Shown: positions 7,909 through 16,430 of the stretch, piece by piece
Layout: each line of letters opens with the position of its first letter
Position numbering within the stretch: position 1 is the stretch's first letter
Source of the DNA: Rhodobacter sp. NTK016B
GTDB lineage: Bacteria > Pseudomonadota > Alphaproteobacteria > Rhodobacterales > Rhodobacteraceae
Assembly (NCBI RefSeq): GCF_017303295.1
Contig: NZ_JAFKOK010000002.1
Coordinates: 186,001-250,000, forward strand
DNA: 64,000 nt
Reading direction: 5' to 3'
Notes under the pieces: generated by a model
The model's input: only the letters and a program-made list of their open reading frames with translations
Told to the model about the DNA's origin: nothing
Databases searched by the model: none
Position numbers and translations under genes: made by a program

Positions 7909-8829
7909 ATGCGCGTCGATGTCTTGGGATTGCAGGCTTTCATCGCGATTGCCGATCACGGTACCTTCGGGGCCGCGGCCAAGGCGCTGAACCTGTCGCA
8001 GACCGCGCTGAGCCACCGGATCGCCAAGATCGAGACCGAGCTGGGCCTGCCGCTTTTCGTCCGCACGACCCGCAAGCTGGCGCTGACGCAAGAGGGGCTT
8101 GCGCTATTGCCCCGCGCGCGCCGGGCGCTGGTGGATCTGGAAAAGGCGATGACCGATCTGAAGCAACTCGGTCAGCTTCGGCGGCAAGAGGTCACGATGG
8201 GCTGCATCCCCTCGCTGGCGACCTCGGTTCTGGGTGAAACGCTGCCCGATTTCGCCCGCGTGATGCCCAATGTGCGCGTCCGGGTGATGGATGGCTACGC
8301 ACGGGTCATCGCCACGCAGGTCAATGGCGGCGAGGTGGAATTCGGCCTCGCGGTGCGGATGGGCACGCATTACGAGCTGGATTTCAAGCCCGTTATCTCG
8401 GAACGCTTCATCGCCGTGTGCCGCCACGACCACCCACTGGCCGACCGTGGCACGGTCACGTGGGACGAGCTGTCCGAACATTGCCTGATCGGCAACACGG
8501 TGATCAACAGCGCGTTGCGGATGAGCGCGAACCAGCCCTATTGGGATTTCGAGGCCGAGACGATCTCGACCGCGGTGAGCTTCGTCAAACACGGGCTGGG
8601 CGTGACGCTTCTGCCCGAATTCGAACAGCAGCAACCGGGCTATCAGAACCTGCGCACCCTGAAGGTCACCGGCCCCGAAGTCAGCCGCGAGGTGGGGTTC
8701 ATCGCCCGCCCGGACATGCCGCTATCGCGCCCAGCCTCGGTCCTGATGGACCTTATCGCCGCGCAATTTCAGGTGGTTGCGGGCCGCGCGGAAGATGGCG
8801 TCATCGGGGCTGCACAACGCCTCGCCTGA
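7909..8829 (+). CDS. LysR family transcriptional regulator
   Basis: The product is 306 residues. The N-terminal winged helix-turn-helix (LQAFIAIADHGTFGAAAKAL, NLSQTALSHRIAKIETELG) and following linker helix are canonical LysR. The remaining ~210 residues form the two-lobed periplasmic-binding-like effector domain. The start at 7909 is supported by GGAGGA at 7898-7903; an upstream in-frame start at 7789 would add 40 non-conserved residues. The gene follows the SDR operon after a terminator and precedes the tct operon, with a convergent GFA gene between. Which operon it controls cannot be decided by position alone. Confidence 0.92.
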   Translation: MRVDVLGLQAFIAIADHGTFGAAAKALNLSQTALSHRIAKIETELGLPLFVRTTRKLALTQEGLALLPRARRALVDLEKAMTDLKQLGQLRRQEVTMGCIPSLATSVLGETLPDFARVMPNVRVRVMDGYARVIATQVNGGEVEFGLAVRMGTHYELDFKPVISERFIAVCRHDHPLADRGTVTWDELSEHCLIGNTVINSALRMSANQPYWDFEAETISTAVSFVKHGLGVTLLPEFEQQQPGYQNLRTLKVTGPEVSREVGFIARPDMPLSRPASVLMDLIAAQFQVVAGRAEDGVIGAAQRLA

Positions 8830-8882
8830 GCGCGAGAAGGCGGCATGAACCCATGACCACGGGCCGGTCCGATGCCACATTG

Positions 8883-8897
8883 ATGCATCTTGTGCAT
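8883..8897. promoter_or_regulatory. T-N11-A inverted repeat, possible LysR-type binding site
   Basis: The 15-base repeat ATGCA-N5-TGCAT contains the T-N11-A spacing favoured by LysR regulators (T at 8884, A at 8896). It lies downstream of lysR and not directly before a recognised start, so its role is uncertain. A chance match is possible. Confidence 0.3.
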
Positions 8898-8956
8898 ATA
8901 TTATCCAAATCTTCGCGTTTGTCTTTCTGTATACATTGCCCGAGCCTGTCCCCAGG

Positions 8957-8985
8957 TCAGCGCCGCCCTTCCTTGGCGGCTCTGA
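8957..8985. terminator. Hairpin between convergent lysR and GFA genes
   Basis: GCCGCC (8962-8967) pairs with GGCGGC (8975-8980) around a 7-base loop, and the flanking TCAG/CTGA bases extend the stem. It sits in the 247-base space between the ends of two convergent genes, where a bidirectional terminator is expected. There is no T run on either strand, so this is only a candidate. Confidence 0.4.
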
Positions 8986-9076
8986 CGCAGCAACGGGGGA
9001 GAGCGACGTGGCACCAAGACCCGCCTATCCGACCATCGCCCGCGCATCGGCGCGGCGTGCCGCGATACCCGTCCGC

Positions 9077-9574
9077 TCAGCGGAAGCGCGGCGCCTTGGT
9101 GGCCTGCCAGTGCTGCACGATCGCGTCGAGCGAGGCGGGCTGGCCCGTCTCGACCAGCGTATCGGCGGGGGGCGTGAACCACGGCTGCGCGTGTTGGGTC
9201 CAGATATGGGCCGCCGGCCGCAACCACGAGGTATCGTCAAGCGTGCCGCCGCGCAGGTGACAGAAATCGGTGTCGGGCCGCATGTTGTAGATGCGCCCGC
9301 CGCAACCGGGGCAGAACACGCTTTCGGATCCGGTTCCGCGCTCGGTCACGCGGGTTCGGGTGACAATCTCGCCCTGAACATCGAGATCGGCACGCCGCAC
9401 GCGCAGCGACTGCCCGAAAGCGCTGCCGGATTGCCGCTGACAAAGCGTGCAATGGCAGGCGAACAGCGCAATCGGCGCGCTGCGCAGCGTGTAGCGGACA
9501 CCACCACAGGCGCAGCCACCATGCAGCGGCAGCGCGACTTCGGACCGGGAGGATTGGAGCGTTTCGGAGGGCAT
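9077..9574 (-). CDS. GFA family protein (CENP-V/GFA zinc-binding domain)
   Basis: This 165-residue protein has the GFA zinc-binding cysteine pattern: HGGCACGGVRY (C21, C23), ACHCTLCQRQSG (C40, C42, C45) and VFCPGCGGRIY. This fold was named from glutathione-dependent formaldehyde-activating enzyme, but most members have no proven reaction. The start at 9574 follows the first conserved segment by a normal distance. It is a single gene, antisense to and between lysR and the tct operon, with no visible link to either. Open reading continues far upstream in the same frame, but that is antisense to real genes. Confidence 0.85.
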   Translation of the reverse strand: MPSETLQSSRSEVALPLHGGCACGGVRYTLRSAPIALFACHCTLCQRQSGSAFGQSLRVRRADLDVQGEIVTRTRVTERGTGSESVFCPGCGGRIYNMRPDTDFCHLRGGTLDDTSWLRPAAHIWTQHAQPWFTPPADTLVETGQPASLDAIVQHWQATKAPRFR

Positions 9575-9733
9575 GAGGCATATCCTGTCTGCAGCTTCCG
9601 CGCCATCAGACCAGCTTAGTGCTGATCGAACAAGACACAATTTAATCAATGACTTGCCCCTCATTTCCGGTCGATCTGAGACCGCTCGGGCACGTCTGAT
9701 ATCCACCAAAATGTCAATCTGGGAGGAGACGAC

Positions 9734-10822
9734 ATGAACCATCAAACCCTGCGCAATCTGGTCGCGACCACGGCGCTTGTGCCGCTGCTGGGGCTTGCCC
9801 CCGCCGCCGCACAGGTGATCGATCTGGAAGGCCGCACCGTGACCATCGTGCATAACGCCTCGCCCGGCGGCTCGACCGGGCTTATCAGCCAGCTTGCCGC
9901 CGATGCGTGGTCGCAGACGATGGAGGGCAATCCGACCATCGTCGTGCAATCGGTCGAGGGCGGCGCGCTGTCGCGCGGCATCCTGCACGTAATGAATGCA
10001 CGGCCCGACGGGCGCACGCTGGGCTGGGTGGCATGGCAGGGCTCGACCCGCGTGCTGGACCCGGTCGAGCGTCAGATACCGTTTCAGGATTTCGGCCTGA
10101 TCGGCGGCGTCGGCGGCTCGGTCTTCATCGCCCATACCTCGACCGATCCCGAGCGCGGCATGAACTCGGCCGAGGATCTGCCGCAGCTCGACCATTACAC
10201 GTTCGGCGGCTATTCGCCCCGCAGCGGCCCGTCGATCCGCACGGCGGTGGCGATGGACATGCTGGGTGTCGACTGGACCTTCGTGTCGGGCATGTCGGGC
10301 GACACGCCGCTGGAAGCCGCCCGCCAGCGCGGCGAGATCGACGGCTACCCGGTGACGGCGGCCTATTATCTCAGCACGCTGGCGCCGGGCCCGGTGGCCG
10401 AGGGCACGGACATTCCGCTGTTCTATTTCACCGCGCCGAACGAGGACGGCACCGGCCTGTCGGTCGATCCCACGCTTGAGGGGATGCTCCCCTTCGACCA
10501 GTATTACGAACAGGTGACCGGGTCTGCGCCCGAAGGGCCGGGCTGGGACATGATCATGTATCATGCCCGCGTCACCGATCCGATCAACTGGCTGGTCGTG
10601 GCGCCTCCGGGCACGCCCGACGAGCATCTGCAGATGCTGCGTGAAAGCTTTGCCGAGGCGCTGGAAAGCGAGGAATTCCTTGCCGGTGCCGAAGAGCTTC
10701 TGGGGATGGTGCCGACGGTCTCGTACTACGACGACGTGCAGGCGATCGTCGACGAGATCGCCAACACGCCCGAAGCGATGCGCCAGCTGCAGCGCGACTA
10801 TATCGGCCGCATGGAGCGCTGA
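9734..10822 (+). CDS. tctC: Tripartite tricarboxylate transporter (TTT) solute-binding protein, TctC/Bug family
   Basis: This 362-residue exported protein has a signal peptide ending LGLAPAAA before QVIDLEGRTV. The segment VTIVHNASPGGSTGLISQLA is the ligand-carboxylate-binding loop of Bug proteins, and a C-terminal PPGTPDEHLQMLRESFAEAL helix is also typical. It sits about 50 bases upstream of the tctAB fusion, with a strong GGGAGGAG ribosome site at 9721. It captures a carboxylate in the periplasm for a proton- or sodium-driven permease. The amidohydrolases and Rieske protein downstream suggest an aromatic or cyclic acid. Confidence 0.85.
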   Translation: MNHQTLRNLVATTALVPLLGLAPAAAQVIDLEGRTVTIVHNASPGGSTGLISQLAADAWSQTMEGNPTIVVQSVEGGALSRGILHVMNARPDGRTLGWVAWQGSTRVLDPVERQIPFQDFGLIGGVGGSVFIAHTSTDPERGMNSAEDLPQLDHYTFGGYSPRSGPSIRTAVAMDMLGVDWTFVSGMSGDTPLEAARQRGEIDGYPVTAAYYLSTLAPGPVAEGTDIPLFYFTAPNEDGTGLSVDPTLEGMLPFDQYYEQVTGSAPEGPGWDMIMYHARVTDPINWLVVAPPGTPDEHLQMLRESFAEALESEEFLAGAEELLGMVPTVSYYDDVQAIVDEIANTPEAMRQLQRDYIGRMER

Positions 10823-10876
10823 GACCGGACGGAGAGCGGCACGGCCCGCTCTCTTCCTCCTCTGATCGGAGTTCAC

Positions 10877-12841
10877 ATGGAATCCCTGCTGGCAGGTCTG
10901 TCCCTCGCATTCGAGGGCACGACCCTTCTTTACCTCATGGGCGGCGTCTTGCTGGGCCTGTGGTTCGGGGCGATCCCCGGCCTTGGCGGTGTCACGGCGA
11001 TGATTCTGGTGCTGCCCTTCACCTTCGGGATGGAACCGCAGCAGGCCTTTGCGCTGCTGCTGGGCGCGCTGGCGATTTCGACCACGTCGGACACGATTTC
11101 CTCGGTGATGCTGGGCATCCCGGGCACCATCGCGTCGCAGGCCACGGTGCTGGACGGACACGAAATGGCCAAGCAGGGCCGTGTTCTGACCGCCTTTGGC
11201 GCGGCCTTTACCGTCTCGGCCATCGGCGGCGTGGTGGGGGGTATCGCGCTGGCGCTGAGCCTGCCGATCATGACGTGGCTGGTGCTGACCTTTGGCGCGC
11301 CCGAATTCTTCGTGCTGTCGCTGATCGGGCTGGTGATGGTCGGCGGTGTCAGCGGCAACGCGATCGGCAAGGGGATCTGCGCAGGCGCGCTGGGGCTGTT
11401 GATCTCGCAGATCGGCTATCCGGTCGCGGCCTCGGATCCGCGCTACTGGTTCGACAGCATGTTCCTGATCGACGGGCTGCCGCTGGTGCCGGTGGTGATC
11501 GGGCTGTTCGGCATCCCCGAGATGATGCAGCTGGGCAGTTCGGGCGGCGCGCTGGCGGCGAAGAATTTCGGACAGGCCGAGGATGACAGCCTGATGGCGG
11601 GCGTCCGCCATGCCTTCCGCAACCGCTGGCTGGCCTTTCGCTGCTCGCTCATGGGGACCTATGTGGGGATGCTGCCGGGGCTGGGCGCCTCGGTCGTGGA
11701 CTGGCTGGCCTATGGTCATGGCGTCCACAGCGCCAAGGACCGCAGCCAGTTCGGCAAGGGCGATGTGCGCGGCGTGATCGCGCCCGAGGCGGCCAACAAC
11801 GCCACGCTGGGCGGTTCGCTGATCCCGACGCTGGCCTTCGGCATTCCCGGTTCTGGGGCGATGGCGATCCTGCTGGGGGCGATGACCATCCACGGGCTGG
11901 TGCCCGGCCCCGCAATGCTGGATCAGCACCTGCCGCTGACGCTGAGCATGGTGGTCTGCATCATCCTCGCCAATATCGTCGGCGCGGGGGCGCTGATGAT
12001 CTGGTCCAGACAGGTGGCCAAGGCCGCTTTCATCAACGGCAACCTCGTCGTGCCCGCCGTTTTCGTCTTTCTCGTCATGGGGTCGTGGATCGGCCAGCCC
12101 GACATCCGCACGCTTGTCGCGCTGCTGGCCATCGGCTTCGCGGGTTTCGCGCTGCATGCCGCAGGCTGGCCGCGCCCGCCGCTGATCCTGGGTTTCGTGC
12201 TGGGTCCGGTGATGGAGAATTCGCTCGCCATCACCGCGCAGGCCTATACCTGGGGCGAGGTTTTCAGCCGCCCCACGATCCTGATCCTGCTTGCGCTCTT
12301 GGTGGTGATCTTCGTGGGCGCCGCGCGCGCCATCGCCAAGCGCAAGAGCGAGTTCAAGATCGAGATCGGCGGCGCGGCCAGCAAGGGCAGTCTGGCCCTG
12401 TCGCTGGTGCTGGCGCTGTCGGTGCTTGCGCTGTTCGTCTGGGCCTTCGCCGAAGCGCGCGACTGGACCTTCCTCAGCCGGGTTTTCCCGATGGCGATCT
12501 GTTCCGTCGGCGCGGTGGTGGCACTGGTCTGCGCCACGCAGGACATCCGCGCGCTGCGCCGTTACCAGCCCGTGGGCGACAGCGACACGCTGGCCGGGTT
12601 CGGCCGCCAGCACGCGCGCGAACTGCTGGTCTTCGCGATCTTCGCGCTGACCGTCGCGCTGATCCCGGTGGTCGGGCTGGCGGCGGCGATGGTCGGCTTC
12701 GTATTCCTTTACCTGCTGGGCTGGGGCCGGTTCCGCTGGCTGACCGGGCTCGTCTACGCGGCGGCGGTGGGGCTGTTTCTCTACGTCGTCTATCACCGGA
12801 TGCTGCACGTTCCCTTCGTGCCGCCGCTCTTCCTGAACTGA
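10877..12841 (+). CDS. TTT permease, TctA domain fused to a TctB-like domain
   Basis: The product is 654 residues, longer than the usual ~500 for TctA. Residues 1 to about 490 are a full TctA permease: WFGAIPGLGGVTAMILVLPF, LLGALAISTTSDTISSVMLG, GIPGSGAMAILLGAMTIHG and MLPGLGASVVDWLAYG. After a charged linker (RAIAKRKSEFKIEIG) come about 150 residues with four membrane segments resembling TctB, the small subunit normally encoded separately. No separate tctB is present near tctC, which supports a real fusion. Both halves are uninterrupted, so this is not a sequencing artefact of adjoining stop codons. It acts in the inner membrane with the upstream TctC. Confidence 0.85.
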   Translation: MESLLAGLSLAFEGTTLLYLMGGVLLGLWFGAIPGLGGVTAMILVLPFTFGMEPQQAFALLLGALAISTTSDTISSVMLGIPGTIASQATVLDGHEMAKQGRVLTAFGAAFTVSAIGGVVGGIALALSLPIMTWLVLTFGAPEFFVLSLIGLVMVGGVSGNAIGKGICAGALGLLISQIGYPVAASDPRYWFDSMFLIDGLPLVPVVIGLFGIPEMMQLGSSGGALAAKNFGQAEDDSLMAGVRHAFRNRWLAFRCSLMGTYVGMLPGLGASVVDWLAYGHGVHSAKDRSQFGKGDVRGVIAPEAANNATLGGSLIPTLAFGIPGSGAMAILLGAMTIHGLVPGPAMLDQHLPLTLSMVVCIILANIVGAGALMIWSRQVAKAAFINGNLVVPAVFVFLVMGSWIGQPDIRTLVALLAIGFAGFALHAAGWPRPPLILGFVLGPVMENSLAITAQAYTWGEVFSRPTILILLALLVVIFVGAARAIAKRKSEFKIEIGGAASKGSLALSLVLALSVLALFVWAFAEARDWTFLSRVFPMAICSVGAVVALVCATQDIRALRRYQPVGDSDTLAGFGRQHARELLVFAIFALTVALIPVVGLAAAMVGFVFLYLLGWGRFRWLTGLVYAAAVGLFLYVVYHRMLHVPFVPPLFLN

Positions 12842-12855
12842 AAGGACTTGCTTCC

Positions 12856-13938
12856 ATGACCACTGACGTGATGGACCGAAAGCCGGGCAAGGCCGGAACA
12901 CGCGATGTGCGGATCGATTGCGATATCCATCCGCGCCTGCCCCGGCTGCCCGATCTGGTCCCCCATGCCGCGCGCTACTGGGCCGAGATGTTTGACTACC
13001 GCAATATCGACCGGCAAGAGCTGATGACCTATCCCGTCAGCACCCTGCCCTACCGCCCCGAGGATCCCTCGGTTCAGGCCGATGCGGCGGGGCTGGCGGC
13101 GGCGCATCTGGACCCGATGGCGGTGGATGCGGGTATCCTCAACGTGCTGTCGGGCGCGCATGCGGCCTACGACCCCTATCTCGCGGCGGCGATGTGCGAA
13201 GCCACGAACCGCTGGCTGGCGGCAGAATGGCTGGAGCGCGATCCAAGGCTCAGGGCCTCGGCGCTGGTGCCGTTCCAGAACCCCGAAGCGGCGGTGGCAG
13301 AGATCGAGCGCCTCGCGCAGGATCGGCGCTTCGTGCAGATCCTTGCCGTTCTGGGGGGCGAGAAGCCTCTGGGCCGGCGCGAATACTGGCCTATCTACCG
13401 CGCCGCTGCCGACCATGGCTTCGCGCTGGCCATCCATCCCGGCGGCACCGCGCGCCACGCGCCGACGCAATCGGGTTTCGTCGCCACGCGGATCGAAGAA
13501 ACCGTCTTGCAGAACCAGACCTTCGCCAGTCAGGTCGCAAGCCTCGTGGCCGAGGGGGTGTTCAACGAGGTGCCCTCGCTGCGCGTGGTGCTGATGGAAA
13601 GCGGCATTTCATGGTTGCCGGGGCTTATGTGGCGGATGTCCAAGGACTGGAAGGGTGCCCGCATCGAGGTGCCGTGGCTCGACCGTCCGCCGATCGAATA
13701 CATGACGCGCCACCTGAGGCTGACCACGCAACCCTTCGACGGCCCGCAGGACGCGGTCATCGCCGCGAAGGTGCTAGACCAGCTTCCGGCGCCCGAGATG
13801 CTGATGTGGTCCTCGGATTTCCCGCACCGCCATGCCGAGCGCGGCCTGCCGCGCGGGCTGCCCGAGGCGATGCACAAGGCCGTCTGGGGGCAGAATGCCC
13901 TTGCCACCTATGAACGACTGGAGCTGTCCAATGTCTGA
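12856..13938 (+). CDS. Amidohydrolase family protein (amidohydrolase_2, ACMSD-like)
   Basis: The 360-residue TIM-barrel metal hydrolase carries the first metal motif IDCDIHP at residues 20-26 (D23, H25), the second histidine in ALAIHPGG, and the late aspartate in MWSSDFPHRH. This subgroup includes decarboxylases and hydratases of aromatic breakdown such as 2-amino-3-carboxymuconate semialdehyde decarboxylase and oxalomesaconate hydratase. The upstream reading frame is open far back, but the start at 12856 follows the permease by 14 bases with AAGGA in front. Its stop overlaps the next gene, a paralogue, by 8 bases. The precise reaction is not determinable. Confidence 0.85.
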   Translation: MTTDVMDRKPGKAGTRDVRIDCDIHPRLPRLPDLVPHAARYWAEMFDYRNIDRQELMTYPVSTLPYRPEDPSVQADAAGLAAAHLDPMAVDAGILNVLSGAHAAYDPYLAAAMCEATNRWLAAEWLERDPRLRASALVPFQNPEAAVAEIERLAQDRRFVQILAVLGGEKPLGRREYWPIYRAAADHGFALAIHPGGTARHAPTQSGFVATRIEETVLQNQTFASQVASLVAEGVFNEVPSLRVVLMESGISWLPGLMWRMSKDWKGARIEVPWLDRPPIEYMTRHLRLTTQPFDGPQDAVIAAKVLDQLPAPEMLMWSSDFPHRHAERGLPRGLPEAMHKAVWGQNALATYERLELSNV

Positions 13939-15052
13939 GCAGGTTTCCGATACGCTGACCCGCGATCTGAGCGGTGCGACCCCGGTCGCACGCACCGGCC
14001 AGCCGGTGGTCGATTGCGACATTCACCCCGTCTATCGCTCGCCCGAGGACATGGCCTCGTACCTGCCCGAACGCTGGCGCCAGCATGTGCGGGATTTCGG
14101 CGTTCAGACCGCGTCGCCGCTGGTGGGCGCGCTGCCCTATCCGCGCATTGCCAACGGGATGCGCCGTGACAGCTATCCGCCGACCGGCGGGCCGCCCGCC
14201 TCGGATCTGCCGTTTCTGCAAGAGCAGTTGCTCGATCCGCTGAACATCGCCCACGGCATTCTTCAGCCCCTGAGCGGCGCGCATACCGCGCTGCATCCCG
14301 GGCTGGCCGAGGCGATGGCGACCGGTACCAACGACTGGCAGCTGGACCGCTGGATCGAGCCCGACGCGCGGCTCAGGGGCTCGCTCGCCATCGCGCAAGA
14401 GGATGCCGAGGCGGCGCTGCGCGAGATCCGCAGGCGCGAAGGCGACCGGCGTTTCGTGCAGATCTCGGTTTCGCCACGCACGATGGAACCGGCCGGATCG
14501 AAACGCTACTGGCCGATCTTCGAGGCGGCCGAGGCGCTCGGTCTGCCGATCAGCATGCATTCGGCGGCGTTCGGCGCGCGCTCGAATACCGGGACCGGCT
14601 GGACCTCGTTCTACATCGAAGAGCATTTCGCGTTTTCGCATGGCGCGCAGGCGGCACTGGCCAGCATGATTTTCGGCGGTGTCTTCGACCGGTTCCCCAA
14701 GCTGAAGCTGATCCTTGTGGAAGGCGGATTCGGCTGGCTGCCGCCGACCGTCTGGCGAATGGAGCGTGAATTCGACCGCTACCGGACCGAACTGCCCGAT
14801 CTCAAGCGGCGCCCGGCGGAATATGTGCGCGACCATCTGTGGCTGACGACCCAGCCGGTGGAAGAGCCGCCGAAATCCTCGCAACTCTCGGATCTGATCG
14901 ACTGGATCGGCATCGACCGGCTGCTGTTCTCGACCGATTACCCGCACTGGGATTTCGACCACCCCGATTACGCCTTCCGCGTGCCGCTGACACCCGAGCA
15001 GCGCGCGAAGCTGATGCATGACAACGCGGTCGAGGTTTTCAACCTCGCCTGA
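13931..15052 (+). CDS. Amidohydrolase family protein, paralogue of the preceding gene
   Basis: This protein is 373 residues. It has VVDCDIHPVYR (D30, H32), the metal histidine in PISMHSAAFG and the catalytic aspartate in FSTDYPHWDF. It shares with its upstream neighbour the order ERW..H.., NVLSGAH/PLSGAH, RRFVQI and WRM, so the pair arose by an old duplication and then diverged (I see well under half of positions shared). Two copies in one operon may form a heteromer or perform successive steps. The start at 13931 gives an 8-base overlap with the previous stop. A Rieske protein follows 23 bases later. Confidence 0.85.
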   Translation: MSEQVSDTLTRDLSGATPVARTGQPVVDCDIHPVYRSPEDMASYLPERWRQHVRDFGVQTASPLVGALPYPRIANGMRRDSYPPTGGPPASDLPFLQEQLLDPLNIAHGILQPLSGAHTALHPGLAEAMATGTNDWQLDRWIEPDARLRGSLAIAQEDAEAALREIRRREGDRRFVQISVSPRTMEPAGSKRYWPIFEAAEALGLPISMHSAAFGARSNTGTGWTSFYIEEHFAFSHGAQAALASMIFGGVFDRFPKLKLILVEGGFGWLPPTVWRMEREFDRYRTELPDLKRRPAEYVRDHLWLTTQPVEEPPKSSQLSDLIDWIGIDRLLFSTDYPHWDFDHPDYAFRVPLTPEQRAKLMHDNAVEVFNLA

Positions 15053-15075
15053 CGGCCTGACAGGAGCACTATTCT

Positions 15076-15489
15076 ATGAGCGAGCATGTGGTTTGCCGGC
15101 TGGACGAGATTCCGGTCGGCACGTCGAAGCGCGTCAGCGTGGACAAGCGCGACATCGCCATCTTCAATGTCGGCGGGCGGCTCTCTGCCATCGCCAATCG
15201 CTGTCCGCATGAAGGCGCGCAGCTTTGCCTTGGCCGGGTAACCGGCGAGGTTCGCGCCGACCGCCCCGGCCAGCAGCGCATCGAGCGCGAAGGCGAGCTG
15301 GTGCGCTGCCCGTGGCATGGCTGGGAGTTCGATCTGAAAACCGGGCGGTCCTATTGCGACCCCGAGCGGCTGAAGGTGAAAGCGTTCGATGTCGCGGTGA
15401 AGCCGGGCGCCGAGCTGGTCGAAGGGCCCTATACGATCGAGACCTACGACGTTCAGGTACGCGACGACTATGTCGTGCTGACCGTCTGA
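15076..15489 (+). CDS. Rieske [2Fe-2S] ferredoxin-like protein
   Basis: The 137-residue protein contains both halves of a Rieske cluster site: CPHEGAQL (C43, H45) and CPWHGWEF (C78, H81). The loop between the halves is about 32 residues, roughly twice that of dioxygenase ferredoxins, and includes a DRPGQQRIEREGELVR stretch seen in a soluble Rieske subgroup that accompanies amidohydrolases. It is short, with no signal peptide, so a cytoplasmic electron carrier or an oxygenase partner is likely. No oxygenase alpha subunit or reductase is in the window, so its partner is unknown. It is the last gene of the tct-amidohydrolase operon. Confidence 0.85.
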   Translation: MSEHVVCRLDEIPVGTSKRVSVDKRDIAIFNVGGRLSAIANRCPHEGAQLCLGRVTGEVRADRPGQQRIEREGELVRCPWHGWEFDLKTGRSYCDPERLKVKAFDVAVKPGAELVEGPYTIETYDVQVRDDYVVLTV

Positions 15490-15506
15490 GACCAGCGCCA
15501 TCACAG

Positions 15507-15540
15507 GAACGGCCCGCCGGCACAGCCTCGCGGGCCGTTC
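15507..15540 (+). terminator. Probable terminator of the tct-amidohydrolase-Rieske operon
   Basis: An 11-bp stem (GAACGGCCCGC at 15507-15517 with GCGGGCCGTTC at 15530-15540) starts 18 bases after the Rieske stop. The downstream T run is poor (TGGCCTTTCC), so efficiency is uncertain, but the stem is long and well placed. Confidence 0.65.
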
Positions 15541-15604
15541 TGGCCTTTCCAGAAGGCGAAACTTCCGCGCCGGTGGTCCGATGTGGCGACGCCTTGCGAC
15601 CGCG

Positions 15605-16285
15605 TCAGGACAGCGGGGGTTTGCCCCGCCGCGTCGGTCGGCCCATTTCGTGTGACGCAGGGCGGGCGAACATCGGTGCGACGACGCTGACGAAGTGATC
15701 GAGCAGGCGCTCGGGCTCATCACGGCAGAACCCGTCGCCGACGGCTGCGTTTACGCGCTCGGGTTCGCGCAGCACGAGCGTTCTGATGGCAAGCGCCGAA
15801 TAGACCCGCCACGCCGTTTCTTCGCGCGTGAGCCAAGGCGCCAGCTGTTGAAAGAGGTCCACGAACTCATCGAACTGCGCGCGTTCAAGCCCGGTATAGG
15901 CGCTGACCTCGGGGTCGTCGGTCAGGGTCCGGATGACGGTGTAGTGCCGAAAGACCGCGTAGCGCGACGGATCGCCACCGAAGGCCAGACGCAGCGACGG
16001 GCCGATCATTGCGCGGATCACGGCCTCGAGCGGCGGCAGATCGGGCGCGTGGCTTTCCACGAGTTGCTGAAGCTCGACACGCCGCTGTCCGTTGAAGCGC
16101 TTGTAGCTGCGCACCATCACCTCGCGCAGAAGCCGGTCTCGGCTTCCGAAACGGTAGACCAGCGCGGAATGGCTGGTATGGGCTTCGCTGGCGATGCGCC
16201 GAAGCGTGACCTGATCGACGCTGCGCGCGGCGCATAAAAGCTGTTCGGTGGTGTCGAGGATCTGTTTGTCGGAAGGCACGGACAT
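15605..16285 (-). CDS. TetR/AcrR family transcriptional regulator
   Basis: The 226-residue protein has an N-terminal TetR helix-turn-helix (QILDTTEQLLCA, TLRRIASEAHTSHSALVYRF, GSRDRLLREVMVRSYKRF) and an all-helical effector domain. The start at 16285 places the HTH normally; an upstream open frame to 16438 adds nothing recognisable. It is divergent from the ABC transporter operon starting at 16431, so that operon is its likely target, possibly with autoregulation. I found no clear palindrome in the 145-base intergenic region. Confidence 0.88.
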   Translation of the reverse strand: MSVPSDKQILDTTEQLLCAARSVDQVTLRRIASEAHTSHSALVYRFGSRDRLLREVMVRSYKRFNGQRRVELQQLVESHAPDLPPLEAVIRAMIGPSLRLAFGGDPSRYAVFRHYTVIRTLTDDPEVSAYTGLERAQFDEFVDLFQQLAPWLTREETAWRVYSALAIRTLVLREPERVNAAVGDGFCRDEPERLLDHFVSVVAPMFARPASHEMGRPTRRGKPPLS

Positions 16286-16430
16286 GGCGGGCTCTCTGGT
16301 CGTCGCCGCACCGTAACGAACGGATGTGTCAGCCGGATGGCACTTTACCAGTGGTTCAATCCTGTCACGCGGCGGCCATGCCCGGGGCTTAGGACGGGCG
16401 GCAACAGAAACCCGACCACAGGACATCACC

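Noticed and set aside
9575-12901. Minus-strand open frame continuing upstream of the GFA gene for over 1,100 codons
   Set aside because: Antisense to tctC and the TctAB fusion; only the last 165 codons (9077-9574) have a conserved protein pattern.
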